NCBI RefSeq assembly: GCF_026107645.2 | Contig: NZ_JAPCHV010000007.1 | Span: 62,001 to 126,000, forward strand | Length of the DNA: 64,000 bases | DNA from: Flavobacterium sp. MFBS3-15 | Lineage (GTDB): Bacteria; Bacteroidota; Bacteroidia; Flavobacteriales; Flavobacteriaceae | Reading direction: 5' to 3' | Shown: positions 36,124 to 44,451 of the stretch, in pieces | Numbering within the stretch: the stretch's first letter is position 1 | Layout of the letters: each line of letters starts with the position of its first letter | The notes under the pieces: model-generated | Told to the model about the DNA's origin: nothing | Database searches by the model: none | What the model saw: only the letters and a program-made list of their open reading frames with translations | Position numbers and translations under genes: made by a program

Positions 36124-36483
36124 TTACCCGTTAACCGGTTCCCAAAGCTCGATCTTATTCCCTTCCGGGTCATAAATCCATGCAAAGCGCCCGTAGGATT
36201 CGTCCATCCGGTTGTCATCGATGCGAACGCCTTTCGCCGTAAGATCGGCCAGTAATTCATCCAGCCCCTCCACGCGGAAGTTGATCATGAACTGCTGCTC
36301 AGGGCTGCCAAAATAGTCGGTATCCTGCTTGAAGGGTGAGAACACGGTTGGCCCTGCTTCCTGCATCCAGATGTGGCCGCTCGTGGCCGAATTGATGCCC
36401 AGGTGCTCCTCATACCATTGCGCCTGTGCCTTGCTGTCTTTGGAACGGAAGAACAATCCGCCCAGTCCTGTTACTTTTCCCAT
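36124..36483 (-). CDS. VOC-family (glyoxalase-like) protein
   Basis: 119 residues of the vicinal-oxygen-chelate fold: GLFFRSKDSKAQAQWYEEHLG is the first beta-alpha-beta unit, and FAWIYDPEGNKIELWEPV the last, ending in the metal-binding glutamate. Substrate unknown. The start ATG overlaps the DUF4199 stop by one base, so both are translated from one message. Confidence 0.85.
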   Translation of the reverse strand: MGKVTGLGGLFFRSKDSKAQAQWYEEHLGINSATSGHIWMQEAGPTVFSPFKQDTDYFGSPEQQFMINFRVEGLDELLADLTAKGVRIDDNRMDESYGRFAWIYDPEGNKIELWEPVNG

Positions 36484-36998
36484 TATTGTAGTTTTGGTTT
36501 ACGTTTTAAAATTGCCGCGCTTATCAAAGATACGATAATACCTATTGGAAGTATTTCCGTGTACGTCATCCCGATCACGAACCACGGTTTTTTGTAATTG
36601 GTAATCAGTTCGTTCATACTGGCGGTTTCTTCTGCAAGCTTTTCCTGAGACACCCCAGCCGCTTTAAGTCCTTCAAGATACTCCGCTGCATACCTGGGAG
36701 CGAAATCAGGGTACACATTATATAAGTAGTATAGCCATACCAATACATAAATTGTCGAAGCGATAAGCGATATGTACAGCCCGATAAGAAACGCGTTGCC
36801 AAAGCTTACCGCGCCGTCTTGTTGCTTGCGGTATTTAACTGTAGCGACAAAAATGAGGGAGAACGCTGCCAGCATTGAGGCAAAGCCAATAAGCATGGCA
36901 AACTCGTTGTGCGGTGCGCCGGTAAACATTGTAATAAGGTAGCCGATTACTGAGATACCGCCCCCAAGGAGACCATAGGTAAGTACAAGTTTTTTCAT
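36483..36998 (-). CDS. DUF4199 membrane protein
   Basis: 171 residues with four membrane helices (about 3-25, 32-55, 68-92 and 140-165) and a soluble loop between helices three and four, as in DUF4199. Function unknown. The start at 36998 (MKKLVLTYGLLGG) is preferred over a longer frame to 37025. Its upstream region carries two direct repeats and it lies next to a LuxR-type gene. Confidence 0.82.
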   Translation of the reverse strand: MKKLVLTYGLLGGGISVIGYLITMFTGAPHNEFAMLIGFASMLAAFSLIFVATVKYRKQQDGAVSFGNAFLIGLYISLIASTIYVLVWLYYLYNVYPDFAPRYAAEYLEGLKAAGVSQEKLAEETASMNELITNYKKPWFVIGMTYTEILPIGIIVSLISAAILKRKPKLQ

Positions 36999-37022
36999 AA
37001 AGTTTGTTTTAGATTTATGCGG

Positions 37023-37095
37023 CAAAATTGGCGTAATACCCTGTAAATGCAGTCATACTTTTGGGTGATTTTGGACGGTATCATACTTTTGGGTG
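37023..37095 (-). promoter_or_regulatory. Direct-repeat operator before DUF4199-VOC
   Basis: TCATACTTTTGGGTG occurs twice, at 37053-37067 and 37081-37095, exactly 28 bp apart. A CAATTTTG box on the minus strand (37023-37030) is a possible -7 element, so the repeats would cover about -40 and -70. This is a typical activator arrangement. The adjacent LuxR-type protein is the obvious candidate to bind. Confidence 0.55.
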
Positions 37096-37100
37096 GTATT

Positions 37101-37577
37101 TCATGCTATCAACCCCAATCGCTTCCCAACCTCAACGGCCTGAGTCCTTCGCTTTACCTCCAGCTTTTCAAATATTTTAGAGGTATGGGTCTTAACCGTG
37201 TTGAGCGATACGAACAGCCGCTCCGCGATCTCGGCATTGCTCAGGCCTTCGGATAGCAATTGCAGCACTTCCAGTTCGCGCTTGCTGAGGCCAAGGCGTT
37301 CGGCTTCCGCTTCGTTAAAGGTGAATGCTGTCGGGGTAGGAATATGGATCTCTTTTTCGACGATGATGGTTTCCTTTTTCGGTTTGGCGAGCTTCAAAGC
37401 AAGCCAGATGCCCAGCCCCATAAACAGCAAAGCGATCAGGCCGATGTAAACTTCCATCGAATGGCTCAGTACCAGGAAACGGAATTCCATAACCCGTAGT
37501 AATAGCAAAAGTGCCGCAAGGCAAGCGCCATAGAGTATGACCTCTTTATTTTTTATGAATGCCGAACGGAAACCCAT
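37101..37577 (-). CDS. Membrane-tethered LuxR-type transcriptional regulator
   Basis: 158 residues. Two membrane helices (about 14-30 and 42-63) at the N-terminus are followed by a short linker and a C-terminal LuxR helix-turn-helix (LSKRELEVLQLLSEGLSNAEI, AERLFVSLNTVKTHTSKIFEKL). It has no receiver domain. It would bind DNA at the membrane, possibly reading a membrane signal. It is followed on the same strand by DUF4199 after the direct repeats. Confidence 0.85.
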   Translation of the reverse strand: MGFRSAFIKNKEVILYGACLAALLLLLRVMEFRFLVLSHSMEVYIGLIALLFMGLGIWLALKLAKPKKETIIVEKEIHIPTPTAFTFNEAEAERLGLSKRELEVLQLLSEGLSNAEIAERLFVSLNTVKTHTSKIFEKLEVKRRTQAVEVGKRLGLIA

Positions 37578-37591
37578 CGGGCAAAGATAAA

Positions 37592-39802
37592 TTATTTTTG
37601 TTCGGGAAGGCCAAGCGTTTCGCGAAGCAGCTTTTCAAAATTTTTATCCACCGGCATTGCCATTTGCGACTCTACAAAATTTCCCTCTGGGTCCATCAGG
37701 ATGAAGCGCGGTACATACTGTATGTCATATTGTTTGCTGAAGAGTTTTTCGTTGGTGGCATATAGCTGTAGCACCGACTTCGAATGGTTTTTAGCCTCCA
37801 TTATCCAGTCCTCTCTATTGCGGTCAATGCTCACGGCTACAAATTGTATCGGCTCATTTTTGTACTTAATGGCAAATTTCTCGAACTTCGGCGACTGATC
37901 CCGGCACGGTACGCACCAGGTAGCCCAAACGTCTATCGCGACATATTTTCCTTTTAGCGATGCAATGTCAAATGGCTTGCCCGACATGTCGGTGGCAGCA
38001 ATTTGCGGTGCCGGCATTCCTTTGCCGAGGCTTTCGATTAGCTTGTACTTGGCGGCTACGTTGTTATAAAACTTTTTGTTGGCAAAAGTGCCGCCATGAT
38101 CGGCCAGCAGTTTTTGCCTTTCGGCAGAAGAGGAGGCCTCCTTAATACTGGTGTTCAACTGCCAGTACAGCATTTTATCCCTGAAATTCCCTGGCTTCAT
38201 TTTGGCAATTGCCAAAAGTGATTTGGTGTTTTCATCAATATCGTCCTTGTTTCCGGCTATCATGGCCGCGCGCACATATTTAAAGTAAGCCTCGCTGCCC
38301 AGCATGGTTTCATCGTCCATGGGCACACGCGCCTTCATGGCTTTGATATCGTCCGTTTCAGGAGTTTCGGCATCGGGGAACATGGCCTCGCGCTTTTTTA
38401 CGAACCCGTTCCATACATTCAGGTGCTCAATCGTTAGTGCCTTGCGGTTGCGCTCCAAAAAGTCCTCGCGCGGTACGTAGTTATCTACCGTCCTGAATTT
38501 ATCCGACGCTTTCATTTCGTCCTTCCATTCGTCAACCAGCATTTTCGCTATCATGGCAGGCTCATCCATGAAAATGTTTTCCTGCATGTAATATAAAACA
38601 GTGCTTCCGCCAAATTTGCCCGACTCCTGGTATTGGTTCTCGGCAAGGCGCGTGCCTGTTACCTCCGACTTTACATTGGCACCATACATTTTAAGGTCTA
38701 CAAATACACTGTCGTTATTGGACAGCACCAGTCCTTGGCTTGCCCTTTCGCCAAAAGCCAGCGTATAGGTATCAAAAATAATGTCCTTGCCAATAACGCC
38801 ATGGAAAGTATTGGCCATAACAGGTATTGTAGCAATGGTATCTTCGGCAAATGCGCCTATGAGGTATATATTCTTGATAGGCGCATCGCCGGTTATCTTT
38901 CCGCTAATTACGGTGCGGTTGTGCAGCGCCATGGTATTGGGGGAGAGGGTGTAGGCTAGCAGCCCGCCGAAAACGGCAAGCACAGCCACCAGTTTGCCCA
39001 TTCGCACAGCATTCCCAAAGAACGCCCTCTTAAACAACTTATGCCTGTACCATTCAAAACCCATGTATAACGTGATGATACTGCACAGTACGCCCACAGC
39101 TTCAGAATAAGTGACCCAATAGCCCAACTGGCTGCCTTTTTTGTAGGTAGCTATTTTGCTGAGCATTTCCATCGGGTACCAATCAGGTACTACATTCATT
39201 ACATTCAGGAAAATGAACAGCAGCAGCAGGAAGAACCCTATCAGTATCGACCAGATGAAGCTGGGCAGCAGTACCGATATGAAATACTGGAATGCCGAAA
39301 TGAACAGCGATACGAGGAAGAGCCTCGAGAAAAGCATCATGATCTCCTTAAAGGCAAATTCTGTTGTGGCATCTTTAGGTAGGTCTACAAAAAGGCTAAA
39401 GATGAAAGCTCCCAAATAGCTTACCGCAATATAGGTAAGTATCGCAATGAAGTTCGCAATGAGTATAACCGTAAATTTTGAAAAGTAAATGGATGTTTTC
39501 CGCAGTGGCTGTGTTTCCATCAGCTGCCAGCCACCGTTTCGGTGGTCGAGCTGCGTAATTCGGCTAACGGTAATGATGATGAGCAACGGAAAGAAGAACT
39601 GGGTAAACGCATCAAGCCCGCTCTCTATGAACTGCAGGTAATAATTGTAGGGCAGTTTTCTTCCGGGTTTACTGTCATCGAAAAACTCTACTATGGTAAT
39701 GATAACGGGAACTATGGCTCCAAGGATTATGCCAAGCATATATATACCCGTTCCCTTCTTCTTGATATGTTCGGCCTTTAAGGCGGTGATGAAATTTTGC
39801 AT
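37592..39802 (-). CDS. ABC-2 type permease fused to a TlpA-like thioredoxin domain
   Basis: 736 residues. The N-terminal 290 residues have about six membrane helices and resemble the lantibiotic/bacitracin type ABC-2 permeases (start MQNFITALKAEHIKKKGTGI). A last helix lies at about 260-280. After a periplasmic middle part of about 300 residues, the C-terminus (about 595-736) is a TlpA/ResA-like domain with the active site DVWATWCVPCRDQSPKF (CVPC) and the cis-proline region VPRFILMDPEGN. Coupling a transporter subunit to a thiol-disulfide reductase is unusual. It follows the ABC ATPase by 9 bp. Confidence 0.88.
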   Translation of the reverse strand: MQNFITALKAEHIKKKGTGIYMLGIILGAIVPVIITIVEFFDDSKPGRKLPYNYYLQFIESGLDAFTQFFFPLLIIITVSRITQLDHRNGGWQLMETQPLRKTSIYFSKFTVILIANFIAILTYIAVSYLGAFIFSLFVDLPKDATTEFAFKEIMMLFSRLFLVSLFISAFQYFISVLLPSFIWSILIGFFLLLLFIFLNVMNVVPDWYPMEMLSKIATYKKGSQLGYWVTYSEAVGVLCSIITLYMGFEWYRHKLFKRAFFGNAVRMGKLVAVLAVFGGLLAYTLSPNTMALHNRTVISGKITGDAPIKNIYLIGAFAEDTIATIPVMANTFHGVIGKDIIFDTYTLAFGERASQGLVLSNNDSVFVDLKMYGANVKSEVTGTRLAENQYQESGKFGGSTVLYYMQENIFMDEPAMIAKMLVDEWKDEMKASDKFRTVDNYVPREDFLERNRKALTIEHLNVWNGFVKKREAMFPDAETPETDDIKAMKARVPMDDETMLGSEAYFKYVRAAMIAGNKDDIDENTKSLLAIAKMKPGNFRDKMLYWQLNTSIKEASSSAERQKLLADHGGTFANKKFYNNVAAKYKLIESLGKGMPAPQIAATDMSGKPFDIASLKGKYVAIDVWATWCVPCRDQSPKFEKFAIKYKNEPIQFVAVSIDRNREDWIMEAKNHSKSVLQLYATNEKLFSKQYDIQYVPRFILMDPEGNFVESQMAMPVDKNFEKLLRETLGLPEQK

Positions 39803-39811
39803 CTGTGTTGT

Positions 39812-40723
39812 TTATTGATGTTTTACCAATGACATGAACCACTCTTCAAGCCCGTCGAGGATCCGGATCTCATAAAGCTGTGCGCCGCTGTCAACAAGTT
39901 TTTTGGCAAATGACGGAATAACATCGCGACCGGTCAGCTCAAGGTTTATCTGCCCGGAACTTTCCAATGTGGCAGTAGGGTATTCTTTAAGCAGCTTTTC
40001 ATGCCATCCTGAAGCATCTTTTAGTGAAAGTTGTATCCTGCACGCCCCCGATTGTTTTGCCAGTTCTTCCATTGTGCCCTCAAACTGCAGTTTCCCGCCA
40101 CTGATGATGCCAACGTGGGTACACATCCGCTCAATCTCTGCCAAAAGGTGGCTCGACACAAAAATGGTCACGCCTTTTTCACGGTTCAGCTTTATCAGCA
40201 GCCTGCGGATGTCCTGTATGCCGTTGGGGTCAAGGCCGTTCACGGGTTCGTCAAGCAAAAGCAGTTCGGGTTCATGCAGCAATGCCATGGCTATGGCGAG
40301 GCGCTGCTTCATGCCCAGCGAATATTGTTTTGCCTTGCGTTTCGCATCTCGGTCCAGATCCACCAGCTCAAGCACTTCGGCAATGCGGCTTTCGGGTATG
40401 TTGCGCAGCTTTGCTATGTACTTCAGGTTGTTGTACCCACTCAGGTGAAGGTACAGCGCGGGGCTCTCTACAAGCGAACCTATGTTGTCGAACACCTGTG
40501 GCAGCTGGCCCTGCAACGGCTTTCCGAAAATTCGTATCGAGTCGCCCTGTTCCGGCAGTATGCCCGTGAGCAAACGCATTGTAGTCGATTTTCCCGCACC
40601 GTTGGGCCCCAGGAATCCGTAAATGGAGCCTTTAGGGATGTTTAGGGAAACGTTGTCAAGTACCTTTCGGTTTTTGGAATAGATAAAGTCCAGCGCCTGT
40701 GTCTGGATGATATAGTTGTCCAT
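39812..40723 (-). CDS. ABC transporter ATP-binding protein (bacitracin/lantibiotic type)
   Basis: 303 residues. Walker A GPNGAGKST, signature YSLGMKQRLAIAMAL, Walker B LLLLDEPVNGLDP, and the switch histidine in VSSHLLAE. The C-terminal 80 residues are the extra domain of the drug-type ATPases (BceA/BcrA-like). It forms the transporter with the permease-TlpA fusion. First gene of that pair; the 147 bp upstream are free of genes. Confidence 0.93.
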   Translation of the reverse strand: MDNYIIQTQALDFIYSKNRKVLDNVSLNIPKGSIYGFLGPNGAGKSTTMRLLTGILPEQGDSIRIFGKPLQGQLPQVFDNIGSLVESPALYLHLSGYNNLKYIAKLRNIPESRIAEVLELVDLDRDAKRKAKQYSLGMKQRLAIAMALLHEPELLLLDEPVNGLDPNGIQDIRRLLIKLNREKGVTIFVSSHLLAEIERMCTHVGIISGGKLQFEGTMEELAKQSGACRIQLSLKDASGWHEKLLKEYPTATLESSGQINLELTGRDVIPSFAKKLVDSGAQLYEIRILDGLEEWFMSLVKHQ

Positions 40724-40870
40724 CGTTGGTTTTGTTGGTTGTGCTAATATAGCGGTATTTTTGTTATTATAATGTTTAATGCCGTACGCCGGAAGTTTGA
40801 TGCTCCAACTGACTTTGGACTTTCGACTTCAGACAAAAATCATTACTTTTGAAATATAAATACGACCCAG

Positions 40871-41629
40871 ATGAAGATCGTCATATCGCCTGCCAAAACA
40901 CTCGATTACGAAACCAAACTGCCTACCCGCAAGCATACCCAGCCCGCCTTTTTGGCGAATGCCGAAACCGTGCACGAAACACTAAAGGAAAAAACGCCCG
41001 CCCAATTGCGGGAGCTGATGGATATTTCGGATAAGCTGGCCGACCTCAACTGGGAGCGCAACCAGGAGTGGAGTACGCCTTTTACCACCAAAAATGCACG
41101 CCCGGCGGTATATGCCTTTAATGGCGATGTGTACACGGGGCTGGAAGCTTATACCATCCCAACGGCAAAAGTGGGTAAGCTGCAGGATACGCTCAGGATA
41201 CTGTCAGGACTGTATGGATTATTGAAACCACTCGACCTCATTCAGCCGTACCGCCTCGAAATGGGCACGCAGATGCCGGTAGGGGAGAGCAAGAATCTGT
41301 ATGAGTTCTGGAAATCTATAATTACGCAGGCGCTTAATGATGAGTTGAAGGATGGCGAATTGTTCATCAACCTTGCCAGTAAGGAGTATTTTGACGCGGT
41401 TGATGTAAAGGCACTCAAAGTGCCTGTCATAACCCCCGAATTCAAAGACTACAAAAACGGCCAGTTGCGCATGGTGAGCTTTTTCGCCAAAAAGGCACGC
41501 GGCATGATGGTGCGCTACATCATCGACAAGAATGTAAAAACGCTTAAAGGGCTCAAAGGGTTTAACTATGAAGGCTATGCTTTCGACCCAAAGCTTTCTA
41601 CAAAAGATACACTGGTGTTTACGAGGTAG
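40871..41629 (+). CDS. yaaA: Peroxide stress protein YaaA
   Basis: 252 residues of the YaaA/DUF328 family, known to lower free iron and protect DNA under peroxide stress. Conserved start MKIVISPAKTLDYETKLP and the central FNGDVYTGLEAYT, YGLLKPLDLIQPYRLEMG and NLASKEYFDAV. Normal length. Monocistronic; its terminator region forms the composite repeat that follows. Confidence 0.93.
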   Translation: MKIVISPAKTLDYETKLPTRKHTQPAFLANAETVHETLKEKTPAQLRELMDISDKLADLNWERNQEWSTPFTTKNARPAVYAFNGDVYTGLEAYTIPTAKVGKLQDTLRILSGLYGLLKPLDLIQPYRLEMGTQMPVGESKNLYEFWKSIITQALNDELKDGELFINLASKEYFDAVDVKALKVPVITPEFKDYKNGQLRMVSFFAKKARGMMVRYIIDKNVKTLKGLKGFNYEGYAFDPKLSTKDTLVFTR

Positions 41630-41763
41630 TTTTCAGTCGCAGTCGCAGTTTTCAGTCTCAATAACGCAGTAACACTGCGTAAAATTAAAAAGTCCGAAGT
41701 TAATGTACGCTTCGGACTTTTTATATAAGTTATCTAACTGAAAACTGCGACTGCGACTGAAAA
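41630..41763. repeat. Composite 27-bp perfect inverted repeat with embedded terminator
   Basis: The arms 41630-41656 and 41737-41763 are perfect inverted copies of a GTCGCAGTCGCAG-rich sequence. Between them lie a smaller hairpin (ACGCAGT 41664-41670 with ACTGCGT 41674-41680) and a strong terminator. The whole is set exactly between the converging yaaA and emrB genes. Confidence 0.75.
41687..41722. terminator. Bidirectional terminator between yaaA and the efflux operon
   Basis: AAAAAGTCCGAAG (41687-41699) pairs with CTTCGGACTTTTT (41710-41722) with A and T runs at both outer ends. Confidence 0.88.
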
Positions 41764-41766
41764 CTT

Positions 41767-43356
41767 TTAATGCATCGCCTCGCTCATGTCTACCTTGCTC
41801 TTACCGCGCCTTACCAAAAGAATGAACGGTATACATATCAGGAATAATATACCAAGGTATAGGAACACATCCATATAGGATAGTACCGTAGCCTGCTTGG
41901 TCACTCCAAGGTCTATGATCTGGTGGGCTTTCGCCAATGCTTCATTGGAACTGAATCCCTTAGACATGAAGCCTTGTTGCAGCTGCGTTATGCGCTGCTG
42001 TACTTCAAAGCTGGAGCCGTTGAGGTGGCCTATCGCATCTACCCTGTGCTGTTGCGAAAATCTTGATATGAATGTCGTGATAATCGCAATACCGAAAGAA
42101 CCTCCCAACTGCCTCATCATCCCTGTAAAAGCCGCCCCCTCACCAATGCTTTTTCCTTTAAGGGTAGAAAGCGACATGGTGGTTATCGGTACGAAAAGCA
42201 ATCCGAGGCCAACACCGCGAAGGATAAGCGGCCAAAAGAAGTGTTCAGTACCGGTGTCCGGGGTCATTACGTTAAACATCCAGAAGGTAAACAGGAAGAA
42301 TACAAGAAAGCCAAAGGCAACCATATAGGTTTGCGGTACGCCTTTTTGTATCATTTGCCCGATGAACGGCATCATGAAGGCCGTGGTTATTGAACTCGGT
42401 ACCAGCAATAGCCCTGCATCAAGCGCTGTCCAACCCAGTATTGACTGTGTGTATATAGGGATGATAAAAGTTGAACCGTATAATCCAAACCCAAGTATGA
42501 AACACATAATGGTACCGATACGCAGGTTACTGTCCTGCAGTACCCTTAAATTCACTATAGGATGGGCGTAGGTGAGTTCCCGCCAGATGAATCCTAATAG
42601 CCCGAAAACTGTAACAACGCTCAGGGTTACAATAGTCCCGTCGGCAAACCAGTCGTCCTGTTGCCCGTGTTCCAACACGTATTGCAGGGAGCCGATAAAC
42701 GATGCCAGCAGCACTATCCCCCACCAGTCCACCTGATTGGCTTTCAGCTTTTCACCATATTTAGGGCTTTTTACATACATTAGGGTAAGCAATGTTGCAA
42801 TGATGCCTATCGGTATGTTGATGTAAAAAATGTACGGCCAGCTCCAGTTGTCCACGATCCAACCGCCCAACGGAGGACCCAGTGTAGGGCCGACAATAAC
42901 ACCCATGCCGTATATTGCCTGTGCCATGCCACGCTTTTCGGCGGGGTAGCTTTCGGTAATGATGGTCTGTGCGGTTACCAACAGCGCACCACCACCCATA
43001 CCCTGTATGAAACGGAAGGCTACCAGCTCCCAAATATTGGTCGCGTTACCACAAAGAAATGAGGCAACGGTGAATATGATGATTGAGACCGCAAAGTAAT
43101 TCCTGCGGCCGAACTGCTGCGAAAGCCAGCTCGTCATCGGGATTACGATCACGTTGGCAATTGCATAGGCGGTAATTACCCAGGCCACATCCGTCAGGGT
43201 GGCGCCCAGGGTTCCGCGCATATCGTTCAGGGCTACGTTCACAATCGTGGTGTCAACGATCTCAAGCAATGCGCAGAGTACTGCCGTTACCGTGATGATA
43301 ACCCGCCTGAAGCCGTATTCTACCAAATCATCCTGAACGGTTGCTGTTGCTGCCAT
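41767..43356 (-). CDS. DHA2-family MFS multidrug efflux transporter (EmrB-like)
   Basis: 529 residues with 14 predicted helices. Family marks: WVITAYAIANVIVIPMTSWL (helix 2 region), FRFIQGMGGGALLVTAQTII (motif near helix 4) and GPTLGPPLGGWIVD (motif C of antiporters). It should move drugs out with protons through the HlyD and TolC proteins encoded upstream. Last gene of the tetR-tolC-hlyD-emrB operon; 1 bp after hlyD. Confidence 0.94.
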   Translation of the reverse strand: MAATATVQDDLVEYGFRRVIITVTAVLCALLEIVDTTIVNVALNDMRGTLGATLTDVAWVITAYAIANVIVIPMTSWLSQQFGRRNYFAVSIIIFTVASFLCGNATNIWELVAFRFIQGMGGGALLVTAQTIITESYPAEKRGMAQAIYGMGVIVGPTLGPPLGGWIVDNWSWPYIFYINIPIGIIATLLTLMYVKSPKYGEKLKANQVDWWGIVLLASFIGSLQYVLEHGQQDDWFADGTIVTLSVVTVFGLLGFIWRELTYAHPIVNLRVLQDSNLRIGTIMCFILGFGLYGSTFIIPIYTQSILGWTALDAGLLLVPSSITTAFMMPFIGQMIQKGVPQTYMVAFGFLVFFLFTFWMFNVMTPDTGTEHFFWPLILRGVGLGLLFVPITTMSLSTLKGKSIGEGAAFTGMMRQLGGSFGIAIITTFISRFSQQHRVDAIGHLNGSSFEVQQRITQLQQGFMSKGFSSNEALAKAHQIIDLGVTKQATVLSYMDVFLYLGILFLICIPFILLVRRGKSKVDMSEAMH

Positions 43357-43357
43357 A

Positions 43358-44446
43358 TTATTTTACGTGTACGTCCACCTCCACGTTCATGCCGGGGCGG
43401 AGCAGTTTTACTTTCTCTTTGTCATTTGCCGCGGTGAGGCTTATTTTTACAGGAAGCCTCTGTACGGTCTTTACGAAGTTGCCGGTGGCATTGTCCGGAG
43501 GCAATAGCGAGAATCGCGAACCCGTGGCAGGGGAGAAGGACGTTATCTCGCCTTCAAACTCGGTATCCGGGAAGGCATCGGCCTTAATGGTCACTTTCTG
43601 GCCTTTCTTCATCTTATTGAGCTGAGTTTCCTTAAAGTTGGCTACCACCCATGTTTCCTGGCTGCCGATGATGTAAAACAACGACTGTCCAGGCTGTACC
43701 AACTGCCCCGGCTGTATGTCGATAGCTGACACCTGCCCATCCACCTGTGCGGTCACTACAGTGTACCCAAGGTTAAGGTTGGCGGCATCCAGCGCTGCCT
43801 TTGCCCTTTTGATATTGGCAGAGGCTACCTCGGTTTGTTTGCTGCTTACATTCGAACGCGATACACTCACGTTTTTTTGGTAGTTACTGGCGGCCTGCTG
43901 TTGTTGTAGCACTTTCAGCTGGGCTTCGGCTTCCTGCTTGGCAGCCTGTGCCTGCTCGTACTGCTGCTTGGTTATCGAGTGGTTTTTGTACAGGTTCTCA
44001 AAACGCTTAAAGTCATTGTCGGCCCTCCAAAGGCGCACTTTGGCAGCTTCAATGTTTCCTTTAGAGGATTGCAGGTTGGCTTCGGATACCGAAACATTTG
44101 CACTTGACGTACCGATGTCGGCTTTGGCTACTTCATAATTTCCCTGTGCAGCAGCAAGCGCCGCCTTGGCATCTTCGACACGCACTACATAATCCTTATC
44201 ATCGATCACAAAAAGCGTATCACCTTTCTTCACGATGTCGTTGTCTTTTACATACACTTTAGTCACATACCCGGTTACACGCGGGATGATGGGATTCATG
44301 TTACGCTCCACCTGGGCATCGTCGGTTTCCTCGTGTGCCTGGGCATGCAGGTATTTGAATGTTCCGTAAACACCGCCCAATACTACAAGTACGATCAGGA
44401 TGGTGAGGAACTTTTTATTTGTCTTTTTCTTTTCGTTATTTTCCAT
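43358..44446 (-). CDS. HlyD-family efflux adaptor (EmrA-like)
   Basis: 362 residues. One N-terminal membrane helix (about 11-28), a beta-barrel/lipoyl part starting at ETDDAQVERNMNPIIPRVTG, a long coiled coil (about 90-215), then the second lipoyl half (DGQVSAIDIQPGQLVQPGQSL). It links the inner-membrane transporter to TolC. Same operon, 1 bp before emrB. Confidence 0.93.
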   Translation of the reverse strand: MENNEKKKTNKKFLTILIVLVVLGGVYGTFKYLHAQAHEETDDAQVERNMNPIIPRVTGYVTKVYVKDNDIVKKGDTLFVIDDKDYVVRVEDAKAALAAAQGNYEVAKADIGTSSANVSVSEANLQSSKGNIEAAKVRLWRADNDFKRFENLYKNHSITKQQYEQAQAAKQEAEAQLKVLQQQQAASNYQKNVSVSRSNVSSKQTEVASANIKRAKAALDAANLNLGYTVVTAQVDGQVSAIDIQPGQLVQPGQSLFYIIGSQETWVVANFKETQLNKMKKGQKVTIKADAFPDTEFEGEITSFSPATGSRFSLLPPDNATGNFVKTVQRLPVKISLTAANDKEKVKLLRPGMNVEVDVHVK

Positions 44447-44451
44447 GGTGA

